A stretch of DNA of 64,000 nucleotides, from positions 1 to 64,000 of the forward strand of contig NZ_PVZB01000021.1 in the NCBI RefSeq assembly GCF_003002025.1, read 5' to 3'. Origin of the DNA: Paraburkholderia sp. BL25I1N1 (GTDB lineage: Bacteria; Pseudomonadota; Gammaproteobacteria; Burkholderiales; Burkholderiaceae). This document shows, piece by piece, positions 8,431-18,020 of the stretch; positions within the stretch are counted from its first letter, which is position 1, and each line of letters starts with the position of its first letter. The notes beneath the pieces were generated by a model. That model had not been told where the DNA came from and made no database searches. It worked only from the letters and a program-made list of their open reading frames with translations. The position numbers were made by a program, and so were the translations under genes.

Positions 8431-10221
8431 ATGAGTCTTGACCACCACAAACGCGATTTTTCCGTCAACGCGAGGCTTCCCGGCATTTCCGCGCTCGCCG
8501 CGGGGATCGGCGCGCTCAGCACGCTCGCGGCGTTCGTGCTGCTGAGCCTGATTCATCTGTTCACCAATCTGTTTTTCTTCCAGCAGTTTTCGTTTGCGGA
8601 CCGCTCACCGGCCGTCAATACGTTGGGTGTCTGGGTGGTGGTCATCCCTGTGATCGGCGGCCTGATCGTCGGTCTCATGGCGCGCTACGGCTCTGAGAAG
8701 ATTCGCGGTCACGGCATTCCCGAAGCGATTGAAGCCATCCTGTTCGGCAAGAGCCGCATGTCGCCGAAGGTGGCGATTCTCAAACCGCTCTCGTCAGGCA
8801 TCGTGATCGGCAGCGGCGGCCCGTTCGGCGCGGAAGGCCCGATCATCATGACAGGCGGCGCGCTCGGGTCGCTGATCGCGCAGTGTGTGAAGGTCACGTC
8901 CGCGGAGCGCAAGACGCTGCTGGTGGCCGGTGCGGCGGCGGGCATGACGGCGGTGTTCGGCACGCCAGTGGCTGCCGTGCTGCTGGCGGTCGAACTGCTG
9001 CTGTTCGAATGGCGCCCGCGCAGTTTTCTGCCGGTCGCGCTCGCATGTGCCGTCGCGGGTTTTGCGCGTGCGGCGTTGTTCGGCAACGGCCCGCTCTTTC
9101 CGCTTGAAACGGCGCCGCCCGGCGCGCTATCGCTGCTGTCCTGCGTCATCGCCGGCTTGCTGTCCGGTGCGCTCGCCTCGGGCTTGTCGGCCGCACTTTA
9201 TAAAGTCGAGGACCTGTTCGGCAAGCTGCCAATCCACTGGATGTGGTGGCCCGCGCTCGGCGGACTTGTCGTCGGCATTGGCGGCTTTCTCGAACCGCGC
9301 GCGCTGGGCGTCGGTTACGACGTGATCGGCGATCTGCTGCATCAGCACATTGCCATCCAGATCGCGTTGGCGATCCTCATCGTGAAGGCGGTCATCTGGG
9401 TCGTCGCGCTCGGCTCGGGTACCTCGGGCGGCGTCCTTGCTCCGCTGCTCATGCTGGGCGCGGGACTCGGCGTCCTGCTCGGCCACGTGCTGCCGGGCGG
9501 CGAACCCGCGCTGTGGCCGCTCGTCTGCATGGCGGCCACGCTCGGCGCCACGTTGGGCGCGCCGTTGACCGCCATCGTGTTCGCATTCGGCCTCACGCAC
9601 GACAGTAACGCGCTATTGCCGCTGCTCGCCGCGACACTGATCGCGCATGGGTTCGCAACGGTCGTCATGAAGCGCTCCATCATGACCGAGAAAATTGCCC
9701 GGCGCGGTTATCACATTTACCGCGAATACGGCGTCGACCCACTCGAGCGCCACCATGTCGACGAGGTGATGTCGCGCGCGGTCAAGACGATCGATGGCAG
9801 CATGTCCGTGGCAGAAGCGCTAGCAACGTACTTCGGTGCGACGCAGACACATCGCGCCTATCCGGTCGTGCATCAGGGCGCGCTGTTGGGCGTCGTCGAT
9901 CGCGCGACGCTGGAGACAATCCGCGGTGGCGACGCGCACAGTACGCTCGACTCGCAACTCGCCGATGTATTGCGACACCGTTCGGCCACTTTCGCGCTGC
10001 CCGGTGAAACGTGCCGTCTCGTCGCAACACGGCTTGCGGTGCACGGTCTCGAACGTTTGCCCGTGGTTGCGGATTCCACCACGTTGCAATTAATCGGGAT
10101 TGTGTCGCGCAGCGATCTGATCAAACCGTCTCTTGCGCATTTCGACGAAGAGCACAAGAAAGAGCGCTTCCGGCGTTTGCGGGTGCACACCGGCAAGCGG
10201 CACTTCCCGCCGGTTCCGTAA
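8431..10221 (+). CDS. ClC-family chloride channel/antiporter with C-terminal CBS domains
   Basis: A 596-residue ClC protein. The first 430 residues carry the membrane domain with the three ClC signature regions: GSGGPFGAEGPI (containing the gating Glu), GSGTSGGVLAPLLMLGAG, and GAPLTAIVFAFGLTHD. The stretch after about residue 440 holds two CBS domains (VDEVMSRAVKTIDGSMSV and LERLPVVADSTTLQLIGIVSRSDL). The pair of CBS-bearing membrane proteins (this and HPP) around one MarR gene suggests a common anion- or energy-sensing role. Whether it is a channel or an H+/Cl- antiporter cannot be told from the sequence read here. Confidence 0.93.
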   Translation: MSLDHHKRDFSVNARLPGISALAAGIGALSTLAAFVLLSLIHLFTNLFFFQQFSFADRSPAVNTLGVWVVVIPVIGGLIVGLMARYGSEKIRGHGIPEAIEAILFGKSRMSPKVAILKPLSSGIVIGSGGPFGAEGPIIMTGGALGSLIAQCVKVTSAERKTLLVAGAAAGMTAVFGTPVAAVLLAVELLLFEWRPRSFLPVALACAVAGFARAALFGNGPLFPLETAPPGALSLLSCVIAGLLSGALASGLSAALYKVEDLFGKLPIHWMWWPALGGLVVGIGGFLEPRALGVGYDVIGDLLHQHIAIQIALAILIVKAVIWVVALGSGTSGGVLAPLLMLGAGLGVLLGHVLPGGEPALWPLVCMAATLGATLGAPLTAIVFAFGLTHDSNALLPLLAATLIAHGFATVVMKRSIMTEKIARRGYHIYREYGVDPLERHHVDEVMSRAVKTIDGSMSVAEALATYFGATQTHRAYPVVHQGALLGVVDRATLETIRGGDAHSTLDSQLADVLRHRSATFALPGETCRLVATRLAVHGLERLPVVADSTTLQLIGIVSRSDLIKPSLAHFDEEHKKERFRRLRVHTGKRHFPPVP

Positions 10222-10629
10222 GCCACACGATCGGCAAGCAATTCTTCCGTGCCCCTTCCCAGAGGCGCATCCGGAGGCGACACGGATGCCACCGCCAACA
10301 GCATCCGATAGCAGTTCTGCCATTTCCTCATGTCCGACTCCCTTGCCTGCACGCAGAAGCGCCCGCGCATTCAACACGGCACGGCCGCATCGCCTGGGGA
10401 TACCCCTACGTTTTCCGCCACTTCCCGTCGATCTGTCTTGATTCGACTGCAGGATGGCGGTTTCGCGCGCTATGCCAGTGTATTGCGTTGACAATACAGG
10501 GTGTTACGCTCACCAAAGCAGCCTTCGCGGTAATGAGCCGCCGTCCAGCGGCAAAATTAGCAGGCATAGAACACACCGCGAAGCGCCATTGCCTACGAAA
10601 GGCGAAACATCGCTGCGGGAGAGACTGCG
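10222..10629. other. Intergenic region before the secreted low-complexity protein gene
   Basis: A 408-base gap without a supported gene; the frames running through it lack ribosome-binding sites and family-like composition. It carries the palindrome at 10479-10498. Confidence 0.5.
10479..10498 (+). promoter_or_regulatory. 20-bp palindrome containing a TTGACA hexamer
   Basis: TGTATTG-N6-CAATACA is a perfect inverted repeat. A consensus -35 hexamer TTGACA (10488-10493) spans its centre, so a dimeric regulator bound here would cover the -35. No clear -10 is visible at the usual distance. The downstream gene starts at 10630. Confidence 0.4.
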
Positions 10630-11223
10630 ATGCAAATCAAAACATATACCCTACTGACGCTATTGGCGTTTAGCAGTGCTGCTTTCGCATGGCAGCCGCT
10701 CACTTATCCAATCCGAAGTCAAAGCCCTTATCAGCGCAGCGTCGATTCCGCGATGTGCTATGCGACGGCGAACAAACAGACTAAGGTCAACATCGTCCGC
10801 GAGCCGCAGATTCCACCGCGCAAGCCGGCTGCCACCAAGACTTCGTCGACCGGCGCGCCGTCGCGGCCGCCGTTGCCGTCCAGCACTTTCTCGTCCGCGC
10901 CAATCGGCGAGAGCATGCCGGTCGCCGCCGCGCCGGGCGCGAGTGCGCCCGTAGCGACCACGGCGGCGACAGCGAAGGGGGCTTCGGCCGCCACGGCGGC
11001 GAGCGCGACATCGGCGGACACCACGACTACGGCCGCCACGGCGGGATCGGCGACGACCGCGGGCAACAGCGCCTCGGAAACGGCAGCCGCGAGCGCGGCG
11101 CAGACGGCTGCGGCGTCCAGCGTGAAGCTGCCGCCTCTGCCGGCGCCCGAGCCGCCCATGACACAGTACTGGGCCGCGTATGGCGCGTGCATGCAAGCGC
11201 GGGGTTACGTAGTCGCACAGTAA
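10630..11223 (+). CDS. Secreted Ala/Thr-rich hypothetical protein
   Basis: A 197-residue protein of unknown function. A clear signal peptide (cleavage near AFA-WQ, residue 20) is followed by a conserved-looking segment with MCYATANKQTKVNI and a Pro/Arg-rich stretch, then roughly 80 residues of low-complexity Ala, Thr and Ser, then a conserved C-terminal block (MTQYWAAYGACMQARGYVV). The two single cysteines, one in each conserved block, could pair. GGGAGA lies a few bases before the ATG. The C-terminal block recurs in small exported Burkholderia proteins as I recall them. Proximity to the EPS locus suggests an envelope role, but nothing in the sequence proves it. Confidence 0.75.
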   Translation: MQIKTYTLLTLLAFSSAAFAWQPLTYPIRSQSPYQRSVDSAMCYATANKQTKVNIVREPQIPPRKPAATKTSSTGAPSRPPLPSSTFSSAPIGESMPVAAAPGASAPVATTAATAKGASAATAASATSADTTTTAATAGSATTAGNSASETAAASAAQTAAASSVKLPPLPAPEPPMTQYWAAYGACMQARGYVVAQ

Positions 11224-11303
11224 CCCTGCTTGCAAGCCTCGTTACGGTGCCTTGTTTTTTCTGATTGTGGCGCCGGCATTCGACGCCCCTTTGCGACACG
11301 GCG

Positions 11304-12530
11304 ATGCTTAGCGACTTTACTTCCGATCAGCACGATCCCTTCCGATGCGGGCACTGCGGTGTCCCGCTAGCCGGTCGCTTCACGCCCTGTCCTTCGTGCC
11401 ATCGGCGTCCAGCCGATTCGTTCGGCGCGCGTCCGGCGCCGCCTGCCTCGCTCAAAGTCCCGCTGAACGGTCAATTGGACGACTCGCAGCCGCTCGTCGA
11501 CAGCCGTCTGCCGGCACGCAAAATCTGGAATCCGTCCTCGCGCGCACTGGTCAATCCCTACGAGTTCGTCGAGAAGCCCGAGGTCGCCGTATCCGCCTAT
11601 CAGCGGCTGCGCCAGCCCCTCGTGCTGGGCGCTTCGGTGCTGGTGGTGACGTGCGGCGTGTACCTGGGTTTCATCCATAGCAACGACTCGAATGTCGGCA
11701 CGCCAATCGCTGTGTCCGGCAAGGTGCGGACACAAAATGTCGCGCCGCTCGTCGCCATTCCGCAGAAGCCGGCGGCCACCGTCGCGCAGCGGCCCACGCC
11801 CGCCGCGCAGCAGAAGCCCGCGATTGTCGCTGTTCAGAAGCCTGCCGCCGTCACCGTCCAGAAACCCGCCGCTGCCGTCGGCCAGAAACCGGCCACGGTC
11901 GTCGCCCAGACGCCCGCTACCGCGCCGCCTGCCGCCGCGCAGAAACCTGCCGTGGCAGTCGTCGCACCGCGCGCCACGACTGCCACGGCCGTCGCCGCCG
12001 TGCGGTCCGCTCCCGTGCGTTCGCCGCCGATTGCGCCGCCGATTGCGCCGCCGGCCGCTTCGCCACCGCTCTCGCGCCGCGTCGCATCCGTGGAACCCGA
12101 GGCGAAGCGCAATCCGGGCGGACAGTCAGGCAACCCACCGGAACAACCGCGCGCCGATGTGTCGCGGCATCTCAAAGCCGCACGGGCCAATCTGCAGCGC
12201 AACAACCTATCGGCGACCCGAGCGCGCCTTGCGGCGGTCATCGCCGCGCAACCGGACAATCGCGACGCGTTAAACCTGCGCTCCATGCTGAGCACGCGCG
12301 AACAGCAGCGCGACGCGCTATTGAGCCTCGCAAGAGGCTGCGGATATATCGCGCGATGGACATGCGTCTCGCACAATGCCGGCACCGCGCTGCAGATCGA
12401 TTCGAGCAGCAAGGAAGCACAGCGTCTCGTGACACTCGCGCAGCGCGAAACGGAACTCCAGATTCCGCCGCCCGCGGAGCCCGCACCCGAGCCGGCGCCC
12501 GAGACGCGTGACGTGAGCACCCATCATTGA
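11304..12530 (+). CDS. Zinc-ribbon, single-span membrane protein with TPR-like tail
   Basis: A 408-residue protein of unknown function. It starts with a four-cysteine zinc ribbon (C15-x2-C18 and C29-x2-C32), has one membrane span around residues 108-126 (LVLGASVLVVTCGVYLGF), then a low-complexity linker rich in QKPA repeats (about residues 153-215) and Pro/Ala, and ends in an alpha-helical region resembling a tetratricopeptide repeat (ARANLQRNNLSATRARLAAV and the following helices). A cytoplasmic ribbon tethered to a periplasmic scaffold through a flexible linker is the simplest topology. The ATG at 11304 is preferred over an upstream TTG that would add 13 unrelated residues. The gene is convergent with the first EPS glycosyltransferase. 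Confidence 0.72.
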   Translation: MLSDFTSDQHDPFRCGHCGVPLAGRFTPCPSCHRRPADSFGARPAPPASLKVPLNGQLDDSQPLVDSRLPARKIWNPSSRALVNPYEFVEKPEVAVSAYQRLRQPLVLGASVLVVTCGVYLGFIHSNDSNVGTPIAVSGKVRTQNVAPLVAIPQKPAATVAQRPTPAAQQKPAIVAVQKPAAVTVQKPAAAVGQKPATVVAQTPATAPPAAAQKPAVAVVAPRATTATAVAAVRSAPVRSPPIAPPIAPPAASPPLSRRVASVEPEAKRNPGGQSGNPPEQPRADVSRHLKAARANLQRNNLSATRARLAAVIAAQPDNRDALNLRSMLSTREQQRDALLSLARGCGYIARWTCVSHNAGTALQIDSSSKEAQRLVTLAQRETELQIPPPAEPAPEPAPETRDVSTHH

Positions 12531-12595
12531 TGTCAGCGCTGCGCGCGGCGGGCAATGAATCAGTGACAACAGGAACAGGCGCGCCATGCGCCGCG

Positions 12596-13669
12596 CTAGC
12601 GGGCCGACACGGCCAGACCCACCTGATGCGCGATCGCGCGATAGCGGTCGGCGGTATCCCTGAGCGTCAGGCCGGCCAGCGAGCGTTGCGCCCGCGCCTG
12701 CCCTAGCGCAACAATCACCGCCTCGGCATAGCACTGCACGTTGGCGGTATCGACCAGTTGGACGCCCGGAAATCCGCTCGCGAAAGCGAAAGCCGGAATC
12801 TTGCTCGCGACGATCGGCACACCGGATGCGAGCGCCTCGAGAAACGCCACGCTGTGCGCCTCGGATTGCGACGGCATGACGAACACGTTCGACTCCGACA
12901 GCACCGTGGCGACATCGGTGCGCGGGCCCGCCACCGCGACACGCTCCGCGATGCCCAACGTCTGCGCCAGCGCGATGACCGCGCGCCAGTAGTCGGTGTC
13001 TTCGATCACGCCGTACAACACGAGCCGCGCGTCTTTCTCGCGCATGAGTACTTCGCTGAAAGCACGCACCGTCAGCAGTTGATTCTTCACTGCGGCGTAC
13101 CGACCGATCTGCACCACCTGCGGCGCGCGGCCGTCGCGTTCCACGCCGTCGGTGAATGCGAAGCGCGCCAGATCCACGCCGTTCGGCACCACGGTCATCG
13201 AAGGATGCGGCCCGATGGCCTGCACGTAATCCGTCACGCCCTGCTCGGACACACCGATCACCATTCGCGCGCGTCCCGACAGAACATGTTCGATGCGCCT
13301 GAACAGCGGGCGCTCGAAGTCGTTGGTCGCCGAATGCATGACGTAGACCACCGGTACACGCAGCGGCAACGCGCGCGCGTAAAACGACGGAATGGTCGCG
13401 TGCGCAAAGATCACATCCGGATGAAAACGCCGCACCGCTCCGAACAAATGGCACAGCTTGATGAGCGAACGATGGCGCAGCTCTGGAAAGAAGCACTGCA
13501 CGCCGTGGCTTTCCAACTCGTTCTGCAAGGGTGCGAAATCGGCGTGCGCCGGCAACAGCGAAGCCACGCACACCGCCATGCCCTCGGCGCACTGATCGAG
13601 CGCAAGGTCTCTGGCCAGAACTTCTGCTCCTGACAGACGCGGCGCAAGAACCAGGTGAAAGACGCGCAT
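12596..13669 (-). CDS. GT4-family glycosyltransferase (EPS assembly)
   Basis: A 357-residue retaining glycosyltransferase with GT-B fold. The N-terminal acceptor domain begins MRVFHLVLAPRLSGAEVL, the linker contains TVVPNGVDLARF, and the C-terminal donor domain shows VQIGRYAAVKNQ and the E-x7-E-like motif SEAHSVAFLEALASGVPIVAS typical of GT4. It is a clear paralogue of the transferase at 42916-44001, about half identical by eye over the first 170 residues. The ATG at 13669 overlaps the stop of the flippase gene, so both are cotranscribed. The sugar transferred cannot be predicted. Confidence 0.9.
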   Translation of the reverse strand: MRVFHLVLAPRLSGAEVLARDLALDQCAEGMAVCVASLLPAHADFAPLQNELESHGVQCFFPELRHRSLIKLCHLFGAVRRFHPDVIFAHATIPSFYARALPLRVPVVYVMHSATNDFERPLFRRIEHVLSGRARMVIGVSEQGVTDYVQAIGPHPSMTVVPNGVDLARFAFTDGVERDGRAPQVVQIGRYAAVKNQLLTVRAFSEVLMREKDARLVLYGVIEDTDYWRAVIALAQTLGIAERVAVAGPRTDVATVLSESNVFVMPSQSEAHSVAFLEALASGVPIVASKIPAFAFASGFPGVQLVDTANVQCYAEAVIVALGQARAQRSLAGLTLRDTADRYRAIAHQVGLAVSAR

Positions 13670-14922
13670 CACGACGTCCTTGCCGTCAACGTCCTGAACA
13701 GCATCCACGCGGCGGCGCAGCCAAGGCCGAGCGTCATGGACCACGCAATGCCTGTCACGCCCCAATAGTGCACCGCGGGCGGCGCGCTCAACAGCAGCAC
13801 CACCACCTGAATCGCCGACGCATGCACGGTCGCCTTCGCGTCGCCCACCGCGCGCAGATAGGCTACCAGCACGGCGATCAACGCGCCGATCGCCATGTTG
13901 ATCACGAGGATCCTGAAGAGCGGCACCGCCGGCAGCCATGCGGCGCCGAGTATCAGCGAGAAGAGCGGCTCGGCGATCAGCCTGAGCAACGTGACGAAAG
14001 CCGCGAGCCCGAGCGCGATCACCAGTAAATAAATCTTGATGATGCGCGAGGCCGACTGCGGACTGTGGCGATGATGCGCCGCGAAGGTCGGAAAGAGGTA
14101 TTGCGACATGGCGATCGCGGCGTCGGCGAGCAGCATCTGCGCGAGCCGCGACGACATCTGATAGCTGCCCAGTTGCGCCGGCCCGAGCAGTTTGCCGACC
14201 ACGACCTTGTCGAACTGATTGAGCAGCAGATTGATCACACTACTGGCCCAGATCCAGCGGCTGAACCCGACATAGTGGCCGATCCCCGACCACACGGCGC
14301 GGATCGGCGGACGCGGTTTCATGGTCGCCCAGGTCAACGAGCTTTTCAGGCTTTCGCCGGCTACGAGGCCGATCAGTACCGACGACGCACCCGCGCCGAA
14401 ATACGCAAGCGCGAGTCCGACCGCGCAATCGACGAACGACGCCGCCACCTCCACGCCCGCGATGTGCTGGAAGCGCCGCTCGCGCTGCACCACGTAATAA
14501 GCCGGCGACGCCAGACCGCGCAGCAACGGCAGCAGCGCCGCGAGCTGGATCAGGATCAGCGAGCCGTTCAGGTGGAACTGGCTGCTCAGCAGTGGGGCGA
14601 GCGCGACCAGCAGCAGCGAGATGAGCACGCCTCGCGCCGTCAATGTGGTCCACACCGCGCCGAGTTGCGAGCGCGAAGGTGGATGTTCGCCTTGAATGAC
14701 CGCTTGCGCGAGGCCGGTATCGGACAGCGCTTCCGCAATCGCCACCGCAAGCAGAGCCACGCTCACGCTACCGACTGCCGCCGGTCCGAGCATCCGGCCA
14801 ATCGCAAGAAATTTGATCGCTACAAGTCCACGCACGGCGAACTGTTGGAGCAGGACCCACGTCGCCGCACTCGCGCCGAAGCTGCCCGCCACCGAGAACG
14901 CCGGAAGCCTGATCGCCCGCAA
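13669..14922 (-). CDS. Wzx-type polysaccharide flippase (MOP superfamily)
   Basis: A protein of about 417 residues with twelve or so hydrophobic segments, of the oligosaccharide-flippase/polysaccharide-transporter family (early motif FAVRGLVAIKFLAIGRMLGPAAVG, then AVIQGEHPP and NQFDKVVVGKLLGPAQLGSYQMSSRL). It would move undecaprenyl-linked EPS repeat units across the inner membrane. A TTG at 14922 is preceded by GGAGAGA at ideal spacing and starts just before the first helix; the ATG at 15009 has no ribosome-binding site and would add 29 Arg-rich residues. The gene couples to the downstream glycosyltransferase by a one-base overlap. Confidence 0.88.
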   Translation of the reverse strand: MRAIRLPAFSVAGSFGASAATWVLLQQFAVRGLVAIKFLAIGRMLGPAAVGSVSVALLAVAIAEALSDTGLAQAVIQGEHPPSRSQLGAVWTTLTARGVLISLLLVALAPLLSSQFHLNGSLILIQLAALLPLLRGLASPAYYVVQRERRFQHIAGVEVAASFVDCAVGLALAYFGAGASSVLIGLVAGESLKSSLTWATMKPRPPIRAVWSGIGHYVGFSRWIWASSVINLLLNQFDKVVVGKLLGPAQLGSYQMSSRLAQMLLADAAIAMSQYLFPTFAAHHRHSPQSASRIIKIYLLVIALGLAAFVTLLRLIAEPLFSLILGAAWLPAVPLFRILVINMAIGALIAVLVAYLRAVGDAKATVHASAIQVVVLLLSAPPAVHYWGVTGIAWSMTLGLGCAAAWMLFRTLTARTS

Positions 14923-15252
14923 GCTATCTCTCCGTCGAATCGGAGCGCCGTTGAATCCGCCGCGCGCAGAGCGATTTCGTGGATCGCCCTGCGAACGCCG
15001 CCAGCGCATGATTTGTTAGGTTGCGCCAGCAAGCTGGCGAGTTTTTTCGTCGAATTTCATACACGACCATACCGCGAGAGAATCGCCCACAACCGCCATC
15101 AGCTAGGCCGGTTCGGCCTAAGGCGACGGCCCCTAGTACGCTGAACCACAAAGCCGGACAAATTAGTAGTTACACGGATTCCAGCGATGCTAACGTTGTT
15201 CAGCCAGCGCCATGCGAGAAGTGGCGCTCGGGTACTTATTTCAGCAACGCAA

Positions 15253-16458
15253 ATGGTTACCGACGCAATGGAACAAGACTACGTCCTGATCGTGGAACCG
15301 AATCTCACCGGCCACCGCTGGCGATACGCCGAGTGGATCATGCAGGCCTGTGCGGACGCCGGCTATCCGTGCATGCTCGTGACCGAGTGCGCCAACGAAG
15401 ATCACCGGCTCGCAAGACAGATCACCGCCGCCAACCGCCCGGATCAGCAGATCGCTTTCGTCGATCCGGAGGAGCGGCCCCGCAACCGCCTGCCCGACCC
15501 AAACGAATACTGGCGCTTTCACCGCTATTTCAAGCGCGTGCATACGATCATCACCCGCATGCAGTCGATCCGGCTCGTGGTCGTCCCCTACGTCGATTAC
15601 TTTTTCTATTCGCTGCCTTTTCTCGGCTCGCCTTTCGGCAAGACGCCATGGATCGGCATCACCATGCGCTCCACATTCCATCATCACAAGGTCGGCATCA
15701 AAGCGCCCGATCGTCCGGTCGTCAATGCGATCAAGGCGCTGCTCTTCAAGCGCGCGATCCGCACCACCGGCCTGCGCACGCTGCTGACGATCGATCCGAC
15801 CTTGCCGGAATGGTCGGCGCGCAGCCCGTCGAAGCACAGCGCGGCGATCGCCTACGTGGCCGACCCGTTTCCCGATGAGCACGCGGAAAACCCCGTGCTG
15901 GCCCGCGAGCGTCTAGGGCTCGATCCCGGGCAGCGCTATCTGCTGGTGTACGGCGCGATCACGGAACGCAAGGGCATCTACGAACTGGTGCATGCGCTGA
16001 CGCGTCTCGAGCATGCGCCCACGCTGATCGTCGCCGGCGAGCAGGATGCGGGCACGCGTCATTTCATGCGCAATCACGTGCGCAGCCTCAATCCCGCGCC
16101 GCTGGTACTCGACGCCTTCATTTCCAACGATATGGAACGCGATCTGTTCTCCGCGTGCGACGCGGTCTGGCTCGGCTATAAGGGGCACTACGGCATGAGT
16201 GGCGTGCTGGTCCAGGCCTACCGTTTCGGCAAGCCGGTGATCGCAACTGAAGACGGTTTGATCGGCTGGTTCAGCCGGCGCTGCGAACTGGGGCCGATTC
16301 TGAGCGACCTGAGTTCCGCGTCGATCGGCCGTGCGATCACCGAGACCATGACGTCCTGGCCGCACACCGCTCAGGCCATGCCCTCCGCGCGTGAAGACCT
16401 GCTGTCACGACATACGCTCGGGCAATTCAAGCAGACCTTGTTGCAGCAGATGGCTTGA
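15253..16458 (+). CDS. Glycosyltransferase of GT-B type (EPS assembly)
   Basis: A protein of about 401 residues. The N-terminal half (DYVLIVEPNLTGHRWRYAEW) and the C-terminal half (RYLLVYGAITERKGIYELV, ALDA-like stretch VLDAFISNDMERDLFSACDAVWLGY, then MSGVLVQAYRFGKPVIATEDG) match the architecture of GT4-like enzymes, though the usual E-x7-E pattern is less regular. It is divergent from the flippase gene. No start has a good ribosome-binding site; ATG codons at 15187, 15253 and 15268 are possible, and 15253 is chosen as nearest to the conserved beginning. Substrate unknown. Confidence 0.82.
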   Translation: MVTDAMEQDYVLIVEPNLTGHRWRYAEWIMQACADAGYPCMLVTECANEDHRLARQITAANRPDQQIAFVDPEERPRNRLPDPNEYWRFHRYFKRVHTIITRMQSIRLVVVPYVDYFFYSLPFLGSPFGKTPWIGITMRSTFHHHKVGIKAPDRPVVNAIKALLFKRAIRTTGLRTLLTIDPTLPEWSARSPSKHSAAIAYVADPFPDEHAENPVLARERLGLDPGQRYLLVYGAITERKGIYELVHALTRLEHAPTLIVAGEQDAGTRHFMRNHVRSLNPAPLVLDAFISNDMERDLFSACDAVWLGYKGHYGMSGVLVQAYRFGKPVIATEDGLIGWFSRRCELGPILSDLSSASIGRAITETMTSWPHTAQAMPSAREDLLSRHTLGQFKQTLLQQMA

Positions 16459-16487
16459 ATCAGCAGACAGCAGGCTCTTCAAACAAA

Positions 16488-16520
16488 ACGAGGCGTCCAT
16501 CAGTGCGATGGACGCCTCGT
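16488..16520 (-). terminator. Bidirectional hairpin terminator
   Basis: A 14-pair stem (16488-16501 with 16507-16520) and a five-base loop lies between the convergent glycosyltransferase and acyltransferase genes. The T-rich run follows the stem on the minus strand (TTTTGTTT), so it best serves the acyltransferase transcript; it may also stop plus-strand transcription. Confidence 0.75.
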
Positions 16521-16580
16521 CACTTGTGACGTCGGTTTATGGCTGCATACGCGAGTAAGCGGCCGCATGCGCTTGCATGC

Positions 16581-17735
16581 TCAGGATAACTGCCCACCGG
16601 CAGCAGCAGCAGGCACCTCCTCGCGCACCGAGCTGCTGCGCTTTTCGGGGAACAGCGCGTTGCGCATCAGCAGGAACGGATACTCGACGGCGCGTGTGGT
16701 CACATAGCCGATTGCGATCGCGATCGCAAACTGCGTCGCGATCGCGACGACCCAGATGAGACTCGGCGTGAGACCCAGCGCGGTCGCTTTCCGGATCAGC
16801 ATGTCGCCGGGCGCGAGCGCGAGCGAATGCCACAAGTAAATACCGTACGAATACAGGCCGATCCACGCTACGCCACGATAAATCCACGACGTACGCAACG
16901 ATCCCGAGTATTCGAGCACCAGCACGATCAGCGCGGCGAATCCGAGCGCCTGGATCGTGTAGCCGATGCTTTCGTCCAGCGCGAGGTTTTTGGTGGCGAA
17001 TGCGAGCCACGCGCAGAGCAGGACGACGCTAAAAATCAGCAGCCACTTGCGCTTCGCGAGTTGATGATAGACGCCGGGTTTCATCCAGTAGATCGCGGAA
17101 AGAATCACGCCCACCAGCAGGCTGTCGATGCGGTATTGCGTGTAAGCAAAGGCGCCGTCCAGATTGCCGCCCGCCACCGCGAAGCAGCGCGCTGTGAGCA
17201 CCACCGCGCAGATGCCGGTGAGCACGCTGACGATCGTCCACGCGCCGAGACGCCAGCGCGAGAACATGAGCAGAAGCGCCGGCAGCACCAGATAAAAGTG
17301 TTCTTCGACGGCGAGGCTCCAGGTCTGCGTAATCGACGTGCCGAGGTAGTTCTGCAAGTGCGTCAGGTTCTGGACGAGGAAGGTATTCCACGGGTGGCGT
17401 CCGGCCAGCACATGGAAGGCGATCAGCACGTAATACGCGGGCCAGATGCGGAAAATCCGCCGGATGATAAAGCGCCGGGCATCGACATGGCCGGTTTCGG
17501 CGTACTGTCGAAGCAGCAGGCCGCCCACCAGAAAGCCGCTCAACGTGAAGAACAGGTTCACGCCTTCGCGGCCGAAACTCTTCAGTGGGTACTCAATAAT
17601 CTGGATGAGGTAATTGCCGGTATGAACCGCATGAAAGTGAAAGCCCATCACCATGATGATGGCGATGCCGCGGACGAAGTCGAGTTCGATCGCCCGTCCG
17701 GCTTTTGCGGGTCCCGCCCCGCCGAATAACTTCAT
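16581..17735 (-). CDS. OafA/YrhL-like acyltransferase 3 family protein
   Basis: A 384-residue integral membrane acyltransferase with about ten hydrophobic segments. The family start ELDFVRGIAIIMVMGFHF carries the conserved Arg and His (FHFH region), followed by FFTLSGFLVGGLL, RRIFRIWPAYY and TWSLAVEEHFYLVLPALL. Such enzymes acetylate or otherwise acylate sugar residues of surface polysaccharides. GAGGGGA precedes the ATG. Its position in the left arm of the EPS locus points to non-sugar decoration of the polymer. Confidence 0.93.
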   Translation of the reverse strand: MKLFGGAGPAKAGRAIELDFVRGIAIIMVMGFHFHAVHTGNYLIQIIEYPLKSFGREGVNLFFTLSGFLVGGLLLRQYAETGHVDARRFIIRRIFRIWPAYYVLIAFHVLAGRHPWNTFLVQNLTHLQNYLGTSITQTWSLAVEEHFYLVLPALLLMFSRWRLGAWTIVSVLTGICAVVLTARCFAVAGGNLDGAFAYTQYRIDSLLVGVILSAIYWMKPGVYHQLAKRKWLLIFSVVLLCAWLAFATKNLALDESIGYTIQALGFAALIVLVLEYSGSLRTSWIYRGVAWIGLYSYGIYLWHSLALAPGDMLIRKATALGLTPSLIWVVAIATQFAIAIAIGYVTTRAVEYPFLLMRNALFPEKRSSSVREEVPAAAAGGQLS

Positions 17736-18020
17736 GCTGTTCCCCTCGGTCGTCTCTCTCGCAAGGCACGCGGCCCTTTTTGCATATTCGGTGTCGGCAA
17801 GCGTGCGTGCGCGCCAACTTCAAGGCATTCACCGACAACCTGCGCAAGTGTGCGCGCGTCTTGCAGAGCTTACGCTTTCCGCTAACGCCTAAACCCAGGC
17901 ATTGTTCGACGAATGCGGCCCAGCCAACTAACAGGCGTAGCGATTCCTTCAAAATAACCCGATGCGAGACCGTCCGCTATAGACCGCGGCGAATCTACGG
18001 CGACGGGGAGGGAATCGTTA

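Noticed and set aside
10011..10673. Long plus-strand frame overlapping clc and the next gene
   Set aside because: Starts inside the chloride-channel gene in another frame and overlaps a gene with a clear signal peptide; Arg/Cys-rich shadow composition.
13669..13939. N-terminal extension of the glycosyltransferase frame
   Set aside because: Arg/Gly-rich out-of-frame reading of the flippase gene; the conserved start MRVFHLV lies at 13669.
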